From NCBI GenBank assembly GCA_963691905.1, contig OY829893.1, positions 868,001-932,000 on the forward strand: DNA of 64,000 bases, read 5' to 3'. The notes below the pieces were generated by a model. The model saw only the letters and a list, made by a program, of their open reading frames with translations, did no database searches and was not told where the DNA came from. Positions 50,384 through 58,741 of this stretch are shown here, piece after piece. Every line of letters starts with the position of its first letter. The stretch's first letter is position 1. Made by a program: the position numbers and the translations under genes. Source of the DNA: QGON01 sp963691905. Its GTDB lineage: Bacteria > Pseudomonadota > Gammaproteobacteria > Chromatiales > Chromatiaceae.

Positions 50384-50516
50384 AGCCACTTCCGAAAGTC
50401 AGGTGCTATCTTACTATTTAAGTAATGTCTTATTTACGCGTCTTTAAAGAAATCGTGGACTGCAAAGCTGCTGTTTATGATTTTCTCGGGACTCCTGGAA
50501 GAGAAGTATTAACCTG

Positions 50517-50843
50517 ATGAAACCCCTTTCCACCCTGCTGTTGGCCCTGTCCGTCGTTATGACAGGCACTGCTGCGCAGGCGGAAATTGTCTCCCCGCGT
50601 CAGGCTGAGATGCTCTATCTATTGAAGCATGACTGCGGCTCCTGCCATGGCATGCGCTTGAAAGGGGGGCTGGGTCCGGCCCTGACGCCTAAGCGACTTC
50701 AGTCCTGGCAAGCAGAGCAGTTGGCGGTCACCATCCTGCATGGTCGCCCTGGCACACCGATGCCGCCCTGGCGCCCATTTTTCACCGACAGTGAAGCCCT
50801 ATGGTTGGCGCAGCAATTGAAGCAGGGTGTCCAGCGGCGATGA
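50517..50843 (+). CDS. nirC: NirC, small c-type cytochrome
   Basis: A 108-residue periplasmic monohaem cytochrome. Signal peptide ends at AAQA; haem motif CGSCH is at residues 40-44, with GLGPALTP and MPPW as the likely Met region. NirC supplies electrons to NirS or takes part in haem d1 maturation. A preceding FNR/DNR-type box and extended -10 give it its own promoter. The stop overlaps the nirF start (ATGA). Length and order (C-F-D-L-G-H-J-N) match nir operons. Confidence 0.92.
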   Translation: MKPLSTLLLALSVVMTGTAAQAEIVSPRQAEMLYLLKHDCGSCHGMRLKGGLGPALTPKRLQSWQAEQLAVTILHGRPGTPMPPWRPFFTDSEALWLAQQLKQGVQRR

Positions 50844-52030
50844 GATCCCTGTCTATTCTGTTTTTTACGATGCTTCTGTTGCCCGGTATCTCCCTGGCTG
50901 ATTGTCTGACTCGCGGCACCGGTGACATGGGTATCATCGTCGAACGAGCGGCAGGTAGCCTGAAAGTCGTGGATACCACCCACCACAACACGTTGTTTCA
51001 GGTCGATGGGCTGGGCGATCTCTCCCACGCCTCCGCTGTCTACTCCCGTGATGAGCGATACGTCTATGTGTTCGGCCGTGACGGTGGACTCACCAAGGTG
51101 GATATCCTTTGTGGCAGGATCGTCAAGAGAATCATCCAGGGCGGCAACAGCATCGGCGGCGCTATCTCCCAGGATGGCAGCCTGATCGCAGTCTCCAACT
51201 ATAAACCCGGTGGCGTGAAGATATTCTCTGCCGACGACCTCACTCTGATTGCCGATATCCCAGCCACCACCGTCACCGACCGGGATGGCAACAGAAAAGG
51301 CTCCAAAACGGTGGGGTTGGTGGACGCGCCGGATCAACGCTTCGTGGTCAGTCTCTATGATTCCGGTGAGAGCTGGATTATCGATATGAGCGATCCGGCC
51401 AAACCGGCTATTCAGCGCTTCGAAAATATCGGCAGCCTGCCTTATGACGGGCTGATTACGCCGAATGGGCGCTACTATATTGCCGGTCTCTTCGGGCAGG
51501 ACGGCTTGTCGCTGCTCGATCTGTGGCATCCGGAGAAAGGAGCCCGTCTGATTCTCGACAACTACGGCCGTGGCCAGAAAAAACTTCCGGTCTACAAGAT
51601 GCCGCACCTCGAAGGTTGGGCGATGGCGGATGACCGTGCCTTTCTGCCGGCAGTGGGGCAGCATGCGGTGTTGGTTGTCGACAGCAAGGACTGGAAAGAG
51701 ATCAAACAGATTCCTGTGCATGGTCAACCGGTGTTTGTCATGGCTCGTCCGGACGGTCGCCAGATCTGGGTCAATTTCGCCTTTCCCCACAACGACACCA
51801 TTCAGGTTATCGATACCGAAACCCTGGAGATTATCAATACTCTGAAGCCGGGCAAGGGTACGCTGCACATGGAGTTCAGCCCCCGTGGTGAGTCTGTCTG
51901 GATCTCAGTCCGCGACAAGGACGAGGTGCAGATCTACGCCACCCGCACCCAGGAACTGACTCATCGGCTGCCGGTGGATAAGCCCAGTGGCATCTTTTTT
52001 ACCTCCCGTGCCCACCAGACAGGATTGTGA
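50840..52030 (+). CDS. nirF: NirF, haem d1 biosynthesis protein
   Basis: A 396-residue periplasmic propeller protein related to the d1 domain of NirS, needed to make haem d1 and acting on d1 precursors. The signal peptide ends near GISLA, and the cysteine in SLADCLTRG makes a lipoprotein unlikely. Blades include GDMGIIVERAAGSLKVVDTT, YVYVFGRDGGLTKVD and LIAVSNYKPGGVKI. I chose ATG 50840, which overlaps the nirC stop, since the upstream ORF start adds residues before the signal. It precedes nirD by 1 base. Confidence 0.95.
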   Translation: MRSLSILFFTMLLLPGISLADCLTRGTGDMGIIVERAAGSLKVVDTTHHNTLFQVDGLGDLSHASAVYSRDERYVYVFGRDGGLTKVDILCGRIVKRIIQGGNSIGGAISQDGSLIAVSNYKPGGVKIFSADDLTLIADIPATTVTDRDGNRKGSKTVGLVDAPDQRFVVSLYDSGESWIIDMSDPAKPAIQRFENIGSLPYDGLITPNGRYYIAGLFGQDGLSLLDLWHPEKGARLILDNYGRGQKKLPVYKMPHLEGWAMADDRAFLPAVGQHAVLVVDSKDWKEIKQIPVHGQPVFVMARPDGRQIWVNFAFPHNDTIQVIDTETLEIINTLKPGKGTLHMEFSPRGESVWISVRDKDEVQIYATRTQELTHRLPVDKPSGIFFTSRAHQTGL

Positions 52031-52031
52031 C

Positions 52032-52544
52032 ATGGCTAACCCTGCATCACTTTTCAGACAGTCCCATCCACGTACGCTGAACCCAGGCAAGGTGGAGTTG
52101 AACGACTTGGAAAAGAGACTGCTCAACGAATATCAGAATGGGTTGCCGCTCACATCGACGCCCTATGCAGATATGGCTGCCAGGATCGGCACCAGCGAGG
52201 CGTTGGTCTTGAAGATTCTGCAGCGCTTGCAGGATGCGGGGGTCATCAGTCGGGTCGGCCCGGTATTCAAGCCCAAGAAGATCGGTGCCAGTACCTTGGC
52301 GGCAATGGCGGTTCCGGAAGAGAGACTCGAGGCGGTTGCCGCAAAGGTCAGCGCCTACCCCGAGGTGAATCACAATTACGAACGTGAGGACGAACATAAT
52401 CTCTGGTTTGTGGTAACCGCGCCCTCTGAAGCTCACTTGGCAGCAGTACTGGTAAAAATGGAGTCTGAGACAGGACTCCCCATTCTCAATCTGCCATTAC
52501 GAAAAGAGTTCCATATCAATCTGGGGTTTCCTCTGTGGTGCTGA
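52032..52544 (+). CDS. nirD: NirD, sirohaem decarboxylase subunit (NirD/NirG type)
   Basis: A 170-residue cytoplasmic AsnC/Lrp-fold protein. With NirL, G and H it decarboxylates sirohaem to didecarboxysirohaem, an early haem d1 step. The N-terminal wHTH-like part LNDLEKRLLNEYQNGLPLTSTPYADMAARIGTSEALVLKILQRLQDAGVISRVGPVF is followed by GASTLAAMAVPEERLEAVAAKVSAYPEVNHNYERE. The order D-L-G-H in Pseudomonas supports this as nirD. ATG 52032 is 1 base after nirF; the stop overlaps the nirL start. Confidence 0.88.
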   Translation: MANPASLFRQSHPRTLNPGKVELNDLEKRLLNEYQNGLPLTSTPYADMAARIGTSEALVLKILQRLQDAGVISRVGPVFKPKKIGASTLAAMAVPEERLEAVAAKVSAYPEVNHNYEREDEHNLWFVVTAPSEAHLAAVLVKMESETGLPILNLPLRKEFHINLGFPLWC

Positions 52545-53011
52545 ACGACGCTGATCGTAGCCTGGTTGCCGAAATACAGGGTGGGTTGCCGCTTTCAAGT
52601 CACCCCTATGCCGAGGTGGGTGAGCGTATCGGCATGAAGGAGCAGGAGGTAATCGAGCGCATTGCCAGGTTGCAGGATGAAGGTATCATCAAGCGCCTGG
52701 GTATCGTGGTGCGTCACCATGAGCTGGGTTATATCGCCAACGCGATGGTGGTCTGGGACGTACCTGATGAACAATTGGATGAGGTCGGAGGGAAGCTGGG
52801 CAGTGAGTCCTGTGTCACTCTCTGTTATCAGCGTCCACGGCGTCTGCCCGAGTGGCCCTATAACCTCTTCAGTATGATCCACGGCAAGGATCGTCAGCGG
52901 GTACTCAACTACATCGACGCGATCATTGAATCCTGTGGCCTCGAGGGCATTCCCCACAAGGTGTTGTTCAGCGGGCGCCGTTTTAAACAGCGTGGTGCAC
53001 GTTATCAATGA
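52535..53011 (+). CDS. nirL: NirL, sirohaem decarboxylase subunit (NirL/NirH type)
   Basis: A 158-residue paralogue of the NirD family. It contains the B-subunit pattern VVRHHELGYIANAMVVWDVPDEQLDEVGGKLG and CYQRPRRLPEWPYNLFSMIHGKDRQRV, which with the partner subunit forms the decarboxylase. The His pair in RHHELGY is the conserved active-site region. GTG 52535 or GTG 52538 is the start; both overlap the nirD stop at 52542-52544. The stop overlaps nirG (ATGATG). Assignment as L, not H, rests on gene order. Confidence 0.88.
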   Translation: MVLNDADRSLVAEIQGGLPLSSHPYAEVGERIGMKEQEVIERIARLQDEGIIKRLGIVVRHHELGYIANAMVVWDVPDEQLDEVGGKLGSESCVTLCYQRPRRLPEWPYNLFSMIHGKDRQRVLNYIDAIIESCGLEGIPHKVLFSGRRFKQRGARYQ

Positions 53012-53454
53012 TGGATAGTGTCGATCGCGCCATTATCAATCAATTACAGGGCGGTTTTCCAATCTCCGGTCATCCCTATCGGGAGATGGCAAATCGCTTT
53101 GGTATCAGCGAGGTGGAACTGATTCAGCGCCTGCAGCAGATGCTGGAGAAGAGACAGCTCTCCCGCTTTGGCCCACTCTACAATGCGGAACGCCTGGGTG
53201 GTGGGCTCAGTCTTTGTGCCATGAGTATTCCTGAAGAGGATTTCGAGCGTGTGGCCGAACAGGTTAATGCGTTTTCCGAGGTCGCCCACAACTACGCGCG
53301 AGACCACCGCTTGAATATGTGGTTCGTGCTGGCGACTGAGACACCGACGCGCATCGAGTCGGTGCTTGCTGAGATCGAGGATGTAACGGGATATCAAGTC
53401 TACAATATGCCGAAGAGAGAGGAGTTCTTTGTCGGACTGAAATTCGAGGTTTGA
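53008..53454 (+). CDS. nirG: NirG, sirohaem decarboxylase subunit (NirD/NirG type)
   Basis: A 148-residue paralogue with the A-type pattern SRFGPLYNAERLGGGLSLCAMSIPEEDFERVAEQVNAFSEVAHNYARDHRLNMWFVLATE. It acts with the B-type subunits in sirohaem decarboxylation. It overlaps nirL by 4 bases. Gene order gives the letter G. After it the operon is interrupted by a small membrane-protein gene before nirH. Confidence 0.88.
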   Translation: MMDSVDRAIINQLQGGFPISGHPYREMANRFGISEVELIQRLQQMLEKRQLSRFGPLYNAERLGGGLSLCAMSIPEEDFERVAEQVNAFSEVAHNYARDHRLNMWFVLATETPTRIESVLAEIEDVTGYQVYNMPKREEFFVGLKFEV

Positions 53455-53548
53455 AATTCGTCCCCATACTGCGGATACGATGCCCTTATGGTGTAACATC
53501 CAGTCTGAAATTTCAGAACACGCTATAAATAATTAAGAGGCTCCACTT

Positions 53549-53788
53549 TTGAAGACACGAAAACCTGCCCAGAAGGTATCCCTGGCAGTGGCATATATCT
53601 GTTATGTCGCTGCGGTCATTACACTGTTTACCGCCGGTTATCGAGCCTACACGGTTGGTACGGACAATCCCATATTCGCCAGCCTGGCGGCTTCGGTATT
53701 CTTTTTTGTTTGCTGTGGCATTGTGCTGCAAGTGATCGGCAGCGTCAGTCTTCCGGATCTCAAGATAGATCCTAAAGGATCAGAGTAG
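53549..53788 (+). CDS. Small two-helix membrane protein within the nir operon
   Basis: A 79-residue protein I do not recognise, with two membrane helices (LAVAYICYVAAVITLFTAGY and FASLAASVFFFVCCGIVLQVIG) and a short acidic tail. TTG 53549 is preceded by AAGAGG 8 bases upstream, which supports it as a real gene with a rare start. It sits between nirG (93 bases) and nirH (19 bases), where typical nir clusters have none. A role in nir-related membrane function is inference from position. Confidence 0.7.
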   Translation: MKTRKPAQKVSLAVAYICYVAAVITLFTAGYRAYTVGTDNPIFASLAASVFFFVCCGIVLQVIGSVSLPDLKIDPKGSE

Positions 53789-53807
53789 CGCCGGGCTGAG
53801 AGACACG

Positions 53808-54311
53808 ATGTCGGATAAGGGCATAAAAACGCAGCCGTTGGATGAGCTGGATCGCCATATTGTGGTGGCGACCCAGGGTGGGTTGCCACTGGTGCCGGAG
53901 CCCTATGAGCAAGTTGCCCAGGCGTTGGATAGTACCGCCGATGAGGTGATGCGGCGTATGCGCAGGATGTTGGAATCCGGCATCATCCGTCGTATTGGAG
54001 CCGTACCCAACCACTATACACTCGGCTTCAAGGGTAATGGCATGACTGTTTGGGATGTCCCGGACGACAAGGTGCAGGATTATGGCCGCAAGATAGGTGC
54101 CCTTGATTTTGTCAGCCATGCCTACCACCGCCCCCGTCATCCGCCTGAGTGGCACTACAATCTATTCGCTATGGTGCATGGCAGAGATAGGGACGAGGTG
54201 ATGGAGAAGACCAACATCATCGTGGAGCTTTTAGGCGAGGATAACCGGGGCCATGAGGTTCTGTTCAGCAGCCGGATATTGAAAAAAACCGGGATGAGGA
54301 TCAAAGGTTAA
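53808..54311 (+). CDS. nirH: NirH, sirohaem decarboxylase subunit (NirL/NirH type)
   Basis: A 167-residue B-type paralogue: GAVPNHYTLGFKGNGMTVWDVPDDKVQDYGRKIG and AYHRPRHPPEWHYNLFAMVHGRDRDEVMEK. It completes the D/L/G/H set for decarboxylating sirohaem. Its first 45 residues include DRHIVVATQGGLPLVPEPYEQVAQALD, the wHTH-like part. The next gene, nirJ, follows after a REP pair and a 236-base gap. Confidence 0.9.
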   Translation: MSDKGIKTQPLDELDRHIVVATQGGLPLVPEPYEQVAQALDSTADEVMRRMRRMLESGIIRRIGAVPNHYTLGFKGNGMTVWDVPDDKVQDYGRKIGALDFVSHAYHRPRHPPEWHYNLFAMVHGRDRDEVMEKTNIIVELLGEDNRGHEVLFSSRILKKTGMRIKG

Positions 54312-54378
54312 AGGCGAAAGGAGAAAGGTGGCCGTGCCACCGGGTAAGCTGAACGCTGTAGTTACTGGCTAAAGGGCT

Positions 54379-54468
54379 GTAGGCCGGTTCAAGGGCAGCG
54401 GAACCGGCAACCTAATATCGCTCTGCCAAAGCCCGGATGCCCGATCCGCTGCGCTTGATCGGGCCTAC
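54379..54468. repeat. Pair of REP-like units before nirJ
   Basis: 54379-54408 reads GTAGGCCGGTTCAAGGGCAG... with a GCCGGTTC/GAACCGGC stem; 54439-54468 reads GCCCGATCCGCTGCGCTTGA... ending CCTAC, with a CCCGATC/GATCGGG stem. Heads are outward. The pair matches 756-854 near ridA. Confidence 0.8.
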
Positions 54469-54547
54469 ATGCTTGACACAAGATTTAGGCAAATCTCCGA
54501 TTTGCCAGCCTTTAGCCTTTAGCCTTTTACCTATTATTAAGAAGACT

Positions 54548-55735
54548 ATGTTTAGAATTTCACAATTCATGCAGGAAATACTGGACCCCAAACCCTTGGG
54601 GCCAAAACGCAACCCGCCGGGTCCGGTGGTGATCTGGAACCTGGTGCGGCGCTGCAACCTGATGTGTAAGCACTGCTACTCGATTTCGGCGGATACTGAT
54701 TTCCCGAATGAGCTGAATACTGCCCAGGTCTTCGATGTGATGGACGATCTGAAGCAGTTCAAGGTGCCGGTTCTGATCCTCTCAGGTGGCGAACCGCTGC
54801 TACGGCCCGATATCTTTGAGATCGCTCACCATGCCAAGGCGATGGGTTTTTACACCGCCCTCTCCACTAACGGCACCCTGATCGATGAGCAGAACATCGA
54901 CAAGATCGCTGAGGTGGGTTTCGACTATCTGGGCATCAGTATCGATGGCATCCGTGAGACCCACGATCAATTCCGCCGCAAGGAGGGAGCCTACGATGAG
55001 TCGATGCATGGGTTACGCCTCTGCCGGGATGCAGGTATCAAAGTGGGCCTGCGTTTCACCATGACTCAGGACAATGCGGAGGAGTTGCCTCAACTGCTGG
55101 ATCTGATGGTTGAGGAGCGCATTGACAAGTTCTACTTCTCTCACCTCAACTATGCGGGACGTGGCAACAAAAACCGCGATGATGACGTCTTCCTTAACAC
55201 CACCCGCTGGGCCATGGATCTGCTGTTCGACCGCGCCCTGGAGGATGCGGCCAAGGGGCGGGGTACGGAGTTTGTTACCGGTAACAATGATGCGGACGGC
55301 GTCTATCTGCTCCATTGGGTGAAGCGGCTCTTTTCCGAACAGACGGAACACATCAAGGCGAAACTAATCCAGTGGGGTGGCAACAGCTCCGGCGTCAATA
55401 TCGCCAATATCGACAACCAGGGTCGGGTCCATCCGGACACCATGTGGTGGAACTACGACCTGGGTAACGTCAAGGAGCGGCCATTCTCCGAGATCTGGAT
55501 GGATACTTCAGATCCCATTATGGCCGGGCTCAAGGCGAGCCCCCGCACAGTCGGCGGTCGTTGTGGTGTCTGCCGCTATTTCGATATCTGCGGGGGCAAT
55601 ACCCGGGTGCGGGCGATGCAGCTCACCGGCGATGCCTGGAGTGAGGACCCCGCCTGTTATCTTACTGACGAAGAGATCGGTATCTCTACCACCACAGAAG
55701 AGGGTTCGCCGGTAGATCAAATTCTTACCGGGTAG
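54548..55735 (+). CDS. nirJ: NirJ, radical SAM haem d1 synthase
   Basis: NirJ installs the carbonyl groups that turn 12,18-didecarboxysirohaem into the haem d1 precursor. The 395-residue product has the radical SAM motif CNLMCKHC at Cys36, Cys40 and Cys43, the GGEP segment and a C-terminal SPASM-like cluster CGVCRYFDICGGN with a later Cys. I chose ATG 54548 (start of FRISQFMQEILDP); an open frame back to 54437 would run through the REP units. The stop is 7 bases before nirN. Confidence 0.95.
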   Translation: MFRISQFMQEILDPKPLGPKRNPPGPVVIWNLVRRCNLMCKHCYSISADTDFPNELNTAQVFDVMDDLKQFKVPVLILSGGEPLLRPDIFEIAHHAKAMGFYTALSTNGTLIDEQNIDKIAEVGFDYLGISIDGIRETHDQFRRKEGAYDESMHGLRLCRDAGIKVGLRFTMTQDNAEELPQLLDLMVEERIDKFYFSHLNYAGRGNKNRDDDVFLNTTRWAMDLLFDRALEDAAKGRGTEFVTGNNDADGVYLLHWVKRLFSEQTEHIKAKLIQWGGNSSGVNIANIDNQGRVHPDTMWWNYDLGNVKERPFSEIWMDTSDPIMAGLKASPRTVGGRCGVCRYFDICGGNTRVRAMQLTGDAWSEDPACYLTDEEIGISTTTEEGSPVDQILTG

Positions 55736-55742
55736 GTAAACC

Positions 55743-57323
55743 ATGAAGATGCGTATCCTGCTGCTGACCATTTTCGGACTCTCTGGCCTTTTTGATGCGG
55801 GCCAGAGTGTCGCCGCGGTTGATGCTGCGGCGCTATATAAAACGCACTGTGCCGAGTGTCATGGCCCTGGCCGGCTTGGAATCATCGGACCTGCGTTGCT
55901 GCCGCAAAACCTGAAGCGGCTGCGCAAGAAATCCGCCTTTCAAATGATCGAAAACAGCCGTCCGGCTGTACAGATGCCGCCCTTCAAGGAGAAGCTCAAC
56001 AAGGCGGAGATAGAGTCGCTGGTGGAGCTGATCTATACTCCACTGAAGGTTATGCCCAAGTGGGGTATGGATGAAATCAAAGGGAGCCAGCTGGTCTACC
56101 ATAAGCCGGGAGAACTGCCGGACAGACCCAAATTCGAGGCGGACATCGACAACCTCTTTATGGTGGTCGAACTTGGGGATCACCACGCCACCCTGCTGAA
56201 TGGGGATACCTTCGAACCGATCCATCGGCTGCCGACCCGATTTGCCCTGCATGGTGGACCCAAGTGGGCCGAAGGTGGCCGCTACATCTACTTTGCCTCC
56301 CGGGATGGCTGGATCAGCAAATTCGATGTCTTCAATCTGACCTATGCCGCCGAGGTGCGGGTTGGTATCAATACCCGTAATCTGGCGGTCTCCCACGATG
56401 GACGTTATGTTATTGCCGCCAACTACCTGCCCCATTCACTGGTGGTGCTGGACGCACGTGACCTATCTCCGCTGAAGATGATCGATGTGGCGGACGAAAC
56501 CGGCACCTCTTCAAGGGTCAGCGCGGTCTATACGGCGGATCCGCGGGAGAGTTTTATCGCCGCGCTGAAGGATATTCCGGAGGTCTGGGAGATCGGTTAT
56601 ATGGACGAGCCGCCGGCGGGTTTTTCCGGTTGGGTCCATGACTACCGGGAGGACTCCGGGGATGCCCATAAAGAGGAGCGGTTTCCGGTGCGCCGCATCG
56701 CGGTGGAGGGTTATCTGGATGACTTCTTCCTCACCCAGGAGTATGACCGGGTGATCGGCACCTCCCGTGGTCTGGACAAGGGACTGGAAGGGAGTGCGGG
56801 GCAGGTTGTCGATCTCGACCTGAAGAGAGCCGTGGCTCAGGTGACACTGCCCGGCATGCCGCACCTGAGTTCCGCCATCACCTGGCAGTATCAGGGCAGA
56901 AACGTGCTGGCTACGCCAAATATTAAAAAGCCAGAGGTCACCATTGTCGACACCGAAACCTGGGAGGTGATCAAACGGATTCCCACCCAGGGGCCTGGGT
57001 TTTTCATGCGCAGTCATGAGAAGAGTCCCTACGCCTGGGTCGATGTCTTCTTCGGTCCCAACAAGGATCTGATGCATGTGATCGACAAGCAGACCCTGGA
57101 GATCGTCAAGACGCTGAAACCTGTACCCGGCAAGACCTCGGCCCATGTCGAGTTCACCAAGGACGGCCGCTATGCCCTGGTCAGTATCTGGGATCTCGAT
57201 GGTGCGCTGGTGATCTACGACGCCAGGACGCTTGAGGAGGTCAAGCGTTTGCCGATGAAAAAGCCTTCAGGTAAATACAACGTCCACAACAAACTGACCC
57301 GTTCCCGCGGAACCAGTCATTGA
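55743..57323 (+). CDS. nirN: NirN, dihydro-haem d1 dehydrogenase
   Basis: A 526-residue periplasmic NirS-like protein that carries out the last oxidation of the d1 precursor (side-chain double bond). Signal peptide ends near QSVAA; haem c motif CAECH is at residues 36-40, and the propeller follows from about 120 (LFMVVELGDHHATLLNGDTFEPIHRLPTRFALHG). Compared with NirS it lacks the GGTTHLG-type active-site loop, which fits NirN. Last nir gene here; nirE was not found. Confidence 0.93.
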   Translation: MKMRILLLTIFGLSGLFDAGQSVAAVDAAALYKTHCAECHGPGRLGIIGPALLPQNLKRLRKKSAFQMIENSRPAVQMPPFKEKLNKAEIESLVELIYTPLKVMPKWGMDEIKGSQLVYHKPGELPDRPKFEADIDNLFMVVELGDHHATLLNGDTFEPIHRLPTRFALHGGPKWAEGGRYIYFASRDGWISKFDVFNLTYAAEVRVGINTRNLAVSHDGRYVIAANYLPHSLVVLDARDLSPLKMIDVADETGTSSRVSAVYTADPRESFIAALKDIPEVWEIGYMDEPPAGFSGWVHDYREDSGDAHKEERFPVRRIAVEGYLDDFFLTQEYDRVIGTSRGLDKGLEGSAGQVVDLDLKRAVAQVTLPGMPHLSSAITWQYQGRNVLATPNIKKPEVTIVDTETWEVIKRIPTQGPGFFMRSHEKSPYAWVDVFFGPNKDLMHVIDKQTLEIVKTLKPVPGKTSAHVEFTKDGRYALVSIWDLDGALVIYDARTLEEVKRLPMKKPSGKYNVHNKLTRSRGTSH

Positions 57324-57330
57324 TCAGATG

Positions 57331-57705
57331 TTACTCTTTACGCGTGGGTATCTTCTCGGTGCGCTGAAAAAGACCTAGATTTTTTCCCGCCTCGGAGAGT
57401 TTGGCGGTTCCGTCGGCGGAGACCTGCAGGGTGAAGACGGGTTTTAGGGTCTCGTCATCCGCCGAGATGCAATCCATGTGAATGCTGTCTGCGGTTGTCC
57501 CACCCCAGAAGCAGCGGAAGAGATGCTCTTTCCGGCCTGTAACAAAGAGCTCGGCCCGTCCCTCGAAAAGCACTTCGACCCTGGAGTAAGGCGACTCACT
57601 TCCCTCTGCGGGCACCCATATCCCCGAACCGGGATGCACACTACAGCCGGCAAAAAGAATGCTGGTGAGAAGGGTGAGAAATAGGTATTTGGTCTTTATA
57701 ATCAC
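57331..57705 (-). CDS. Putative lipoprotein, unknown function
   Basis: A 124-residue protein with a lipobox LTSILFAGCS (Cys near 21) after a hydrophobic signal, so probably an outer- or inner-membrane lipoprotein. The mature part is strand-rich (YSRVEVLFEGRAELFVTGRKEHLFRCFWGG) and has an internal Cys pair. GTG 57705 has AGGACA upstream; the ORF can extend to 57750. It is convergent with nirN, with 7 bases between the stops. I do not recognise the family. Confidence 0.6.
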   Translation of the reverse strand: MIIKTKYLFLTLLTSILFAGCSVHPGSGIWVPAEGSESPYSRVEVLFEGRAELFVTGRKEHLFRCFWGGTTADSIHMDCISADDETLKPVFTLQVSADGTAKLSEAGKNLGLFQRTEKIPTRKE

Positions 57706-57848
57706 AAGAGATTGTCCTGGTACTATTAACAGGGCGGCATTATAACTCAAGTTTCAGATTTCGCGGTGTTGGTTGGCATGGGGTGCGGCTTCTCTAAATG
57801 TGACAACCCCAGGGTGCAACCTGTGCGTAAAAATAGAGGGAAAACCGA

Positions 57849-58037
57849 TTGGGCGAAGTAAACTGTCTCTACTGCGGCAAAAAGATAGCGGAGGATGTTG
57901 CCGAGTGTCCTTACTGCGGCGCAGTCTCCCACTTTCAGAAAAAAGGCTATCGTGCCGGGGCGCGGAAAAAATTTGTTCTGCTTTTTATTGCATTGACCAT
58001 CTTCTGTCTGTTTTTTATCTTCTGGCTGCCAAGGTAG
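57849..58037 (+). CDS. Small zinc-ribbon membrane protein
   Basis: A 62-residue protein with two CXXC pairs (CLYCGKKIAEDVAECPYCG) forming a zinc ribbon, followed by one membrane helix (KFVLLFIALTIFCLFFIFWLP). Start TTG 57849 is a guess; there is no strong ribosome-binding site. Cytoplasmic zinc ribbon and membrane anchor suggest a sensor or protein-interaction module, but no function can be assigned. It precedes the thermonuclease gene by 15 bases on the same strand. Confidence 0.65.
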   Translation: MGEVNCLYCGKKIAEDVAECPYCGAVSHFQKKGYRAGARKKFVLLFIALTIFCLFFIFWLPR

Positions 58038-58052
58038 GTCCACGGGGTTTTT

Positions 58053-58610
58053 ATGAATATCTTGCTAAGAAAATTTGTTCTACTGCTAGGTGCCAGTTGT
58101 CTCAGCATGGCCGCTGCAGCTGTGGAAGATCAGCGTTATAAGTTACAGAAGATAGAGGATGGCGACACGCTGGTTGTAGAGCTTGCCGGCGGTCCTGAGC
58201 GTATACAGCTGGCTGGAATCGACGCGCCGGAAGATACCCCTAATCCCAAGTTGCAACGGGACGCCCAGCGTACCGGTTTGAGTGAGGGTATTTTATTGTC
58301 GATAGGTGATGCGTCGACCTCTCATCTCAAGAGTCTTGTGTCACCAGGTCAACAGGTGATGCTGAATGGAAATCTGGATCGCCGTGATAAATATGGGCGT
58401 ATTTCACTGGTGGTGATGGATGATCAGGGCAATAGTCTGAATGAGAAGATGGTGGCTGATGGTTATGCGGTGGTGCTCAATCGTTATCCGCTGGACAGTG
58501 CTTTTCGGGATCAATTGAAACAGAAGGAGAGTGAGGCAATTAAGCAGAAGCGTGGCTTGTGGGGAGAGTATCGTGAGATTGCCATGCGTTGGGGGAATCG
58601 GGGCGAATAG
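58053..58610 (+). CDS. Secreted thermonuclease (SNase family)
   Basis: A 185-residue Staphylococcal-nuclease-fold protein with a signal peptide (LGASCLSMAAAA). Motifs: KIEDGDTLVVELAGGPERIQLAGIDAPEDT with the catalytic Asp/Arg/Glu-type residues, RRDKYGRISLVVMDDQGNSLNEKMVADGYAVVLNRYPLD. The enzyme degrades DNA or RNA outside the cytoplasm using calcium. Alternatively it may have a non-nuclease role, as some SNase proteins do. It follows the zinc-ribbon gene. Confidence 0.85.
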   Translation: MNILLRKFVLLLGASCLSMAAAAVEDQRYKLQKIEDGDTLVVELAGGPERIQLAGIDAPEDTPNPKLQRDAQRTGLSEGILLSIGDASTSHLKSLVSPGQQVMLNGNLDRRDKYGRISLVVMDDQGNSLNEKMVADGYAVVLNRYPLDSAFRDQLKQKESEAIKQKRGLWGEYREIAMRWGNRGE

Positions 58611-58741
58611 CTGTCTACCGGCTTGAGCAGCAGGGATGTCAAATGGGAATTCCCTATAATTCAGATTGATATTTTACGATGCGTGCTGAAGGGAGGTCCT
58701 GGATAATTAACAGGTTAACCCTTTATCGAACTGTAATAATC

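Noticed and set aside
54437..54547. N-terminal extension of nirJ
   Set aside because: It would be translated from a REP palindrome; ATG 54548 matches the family start.
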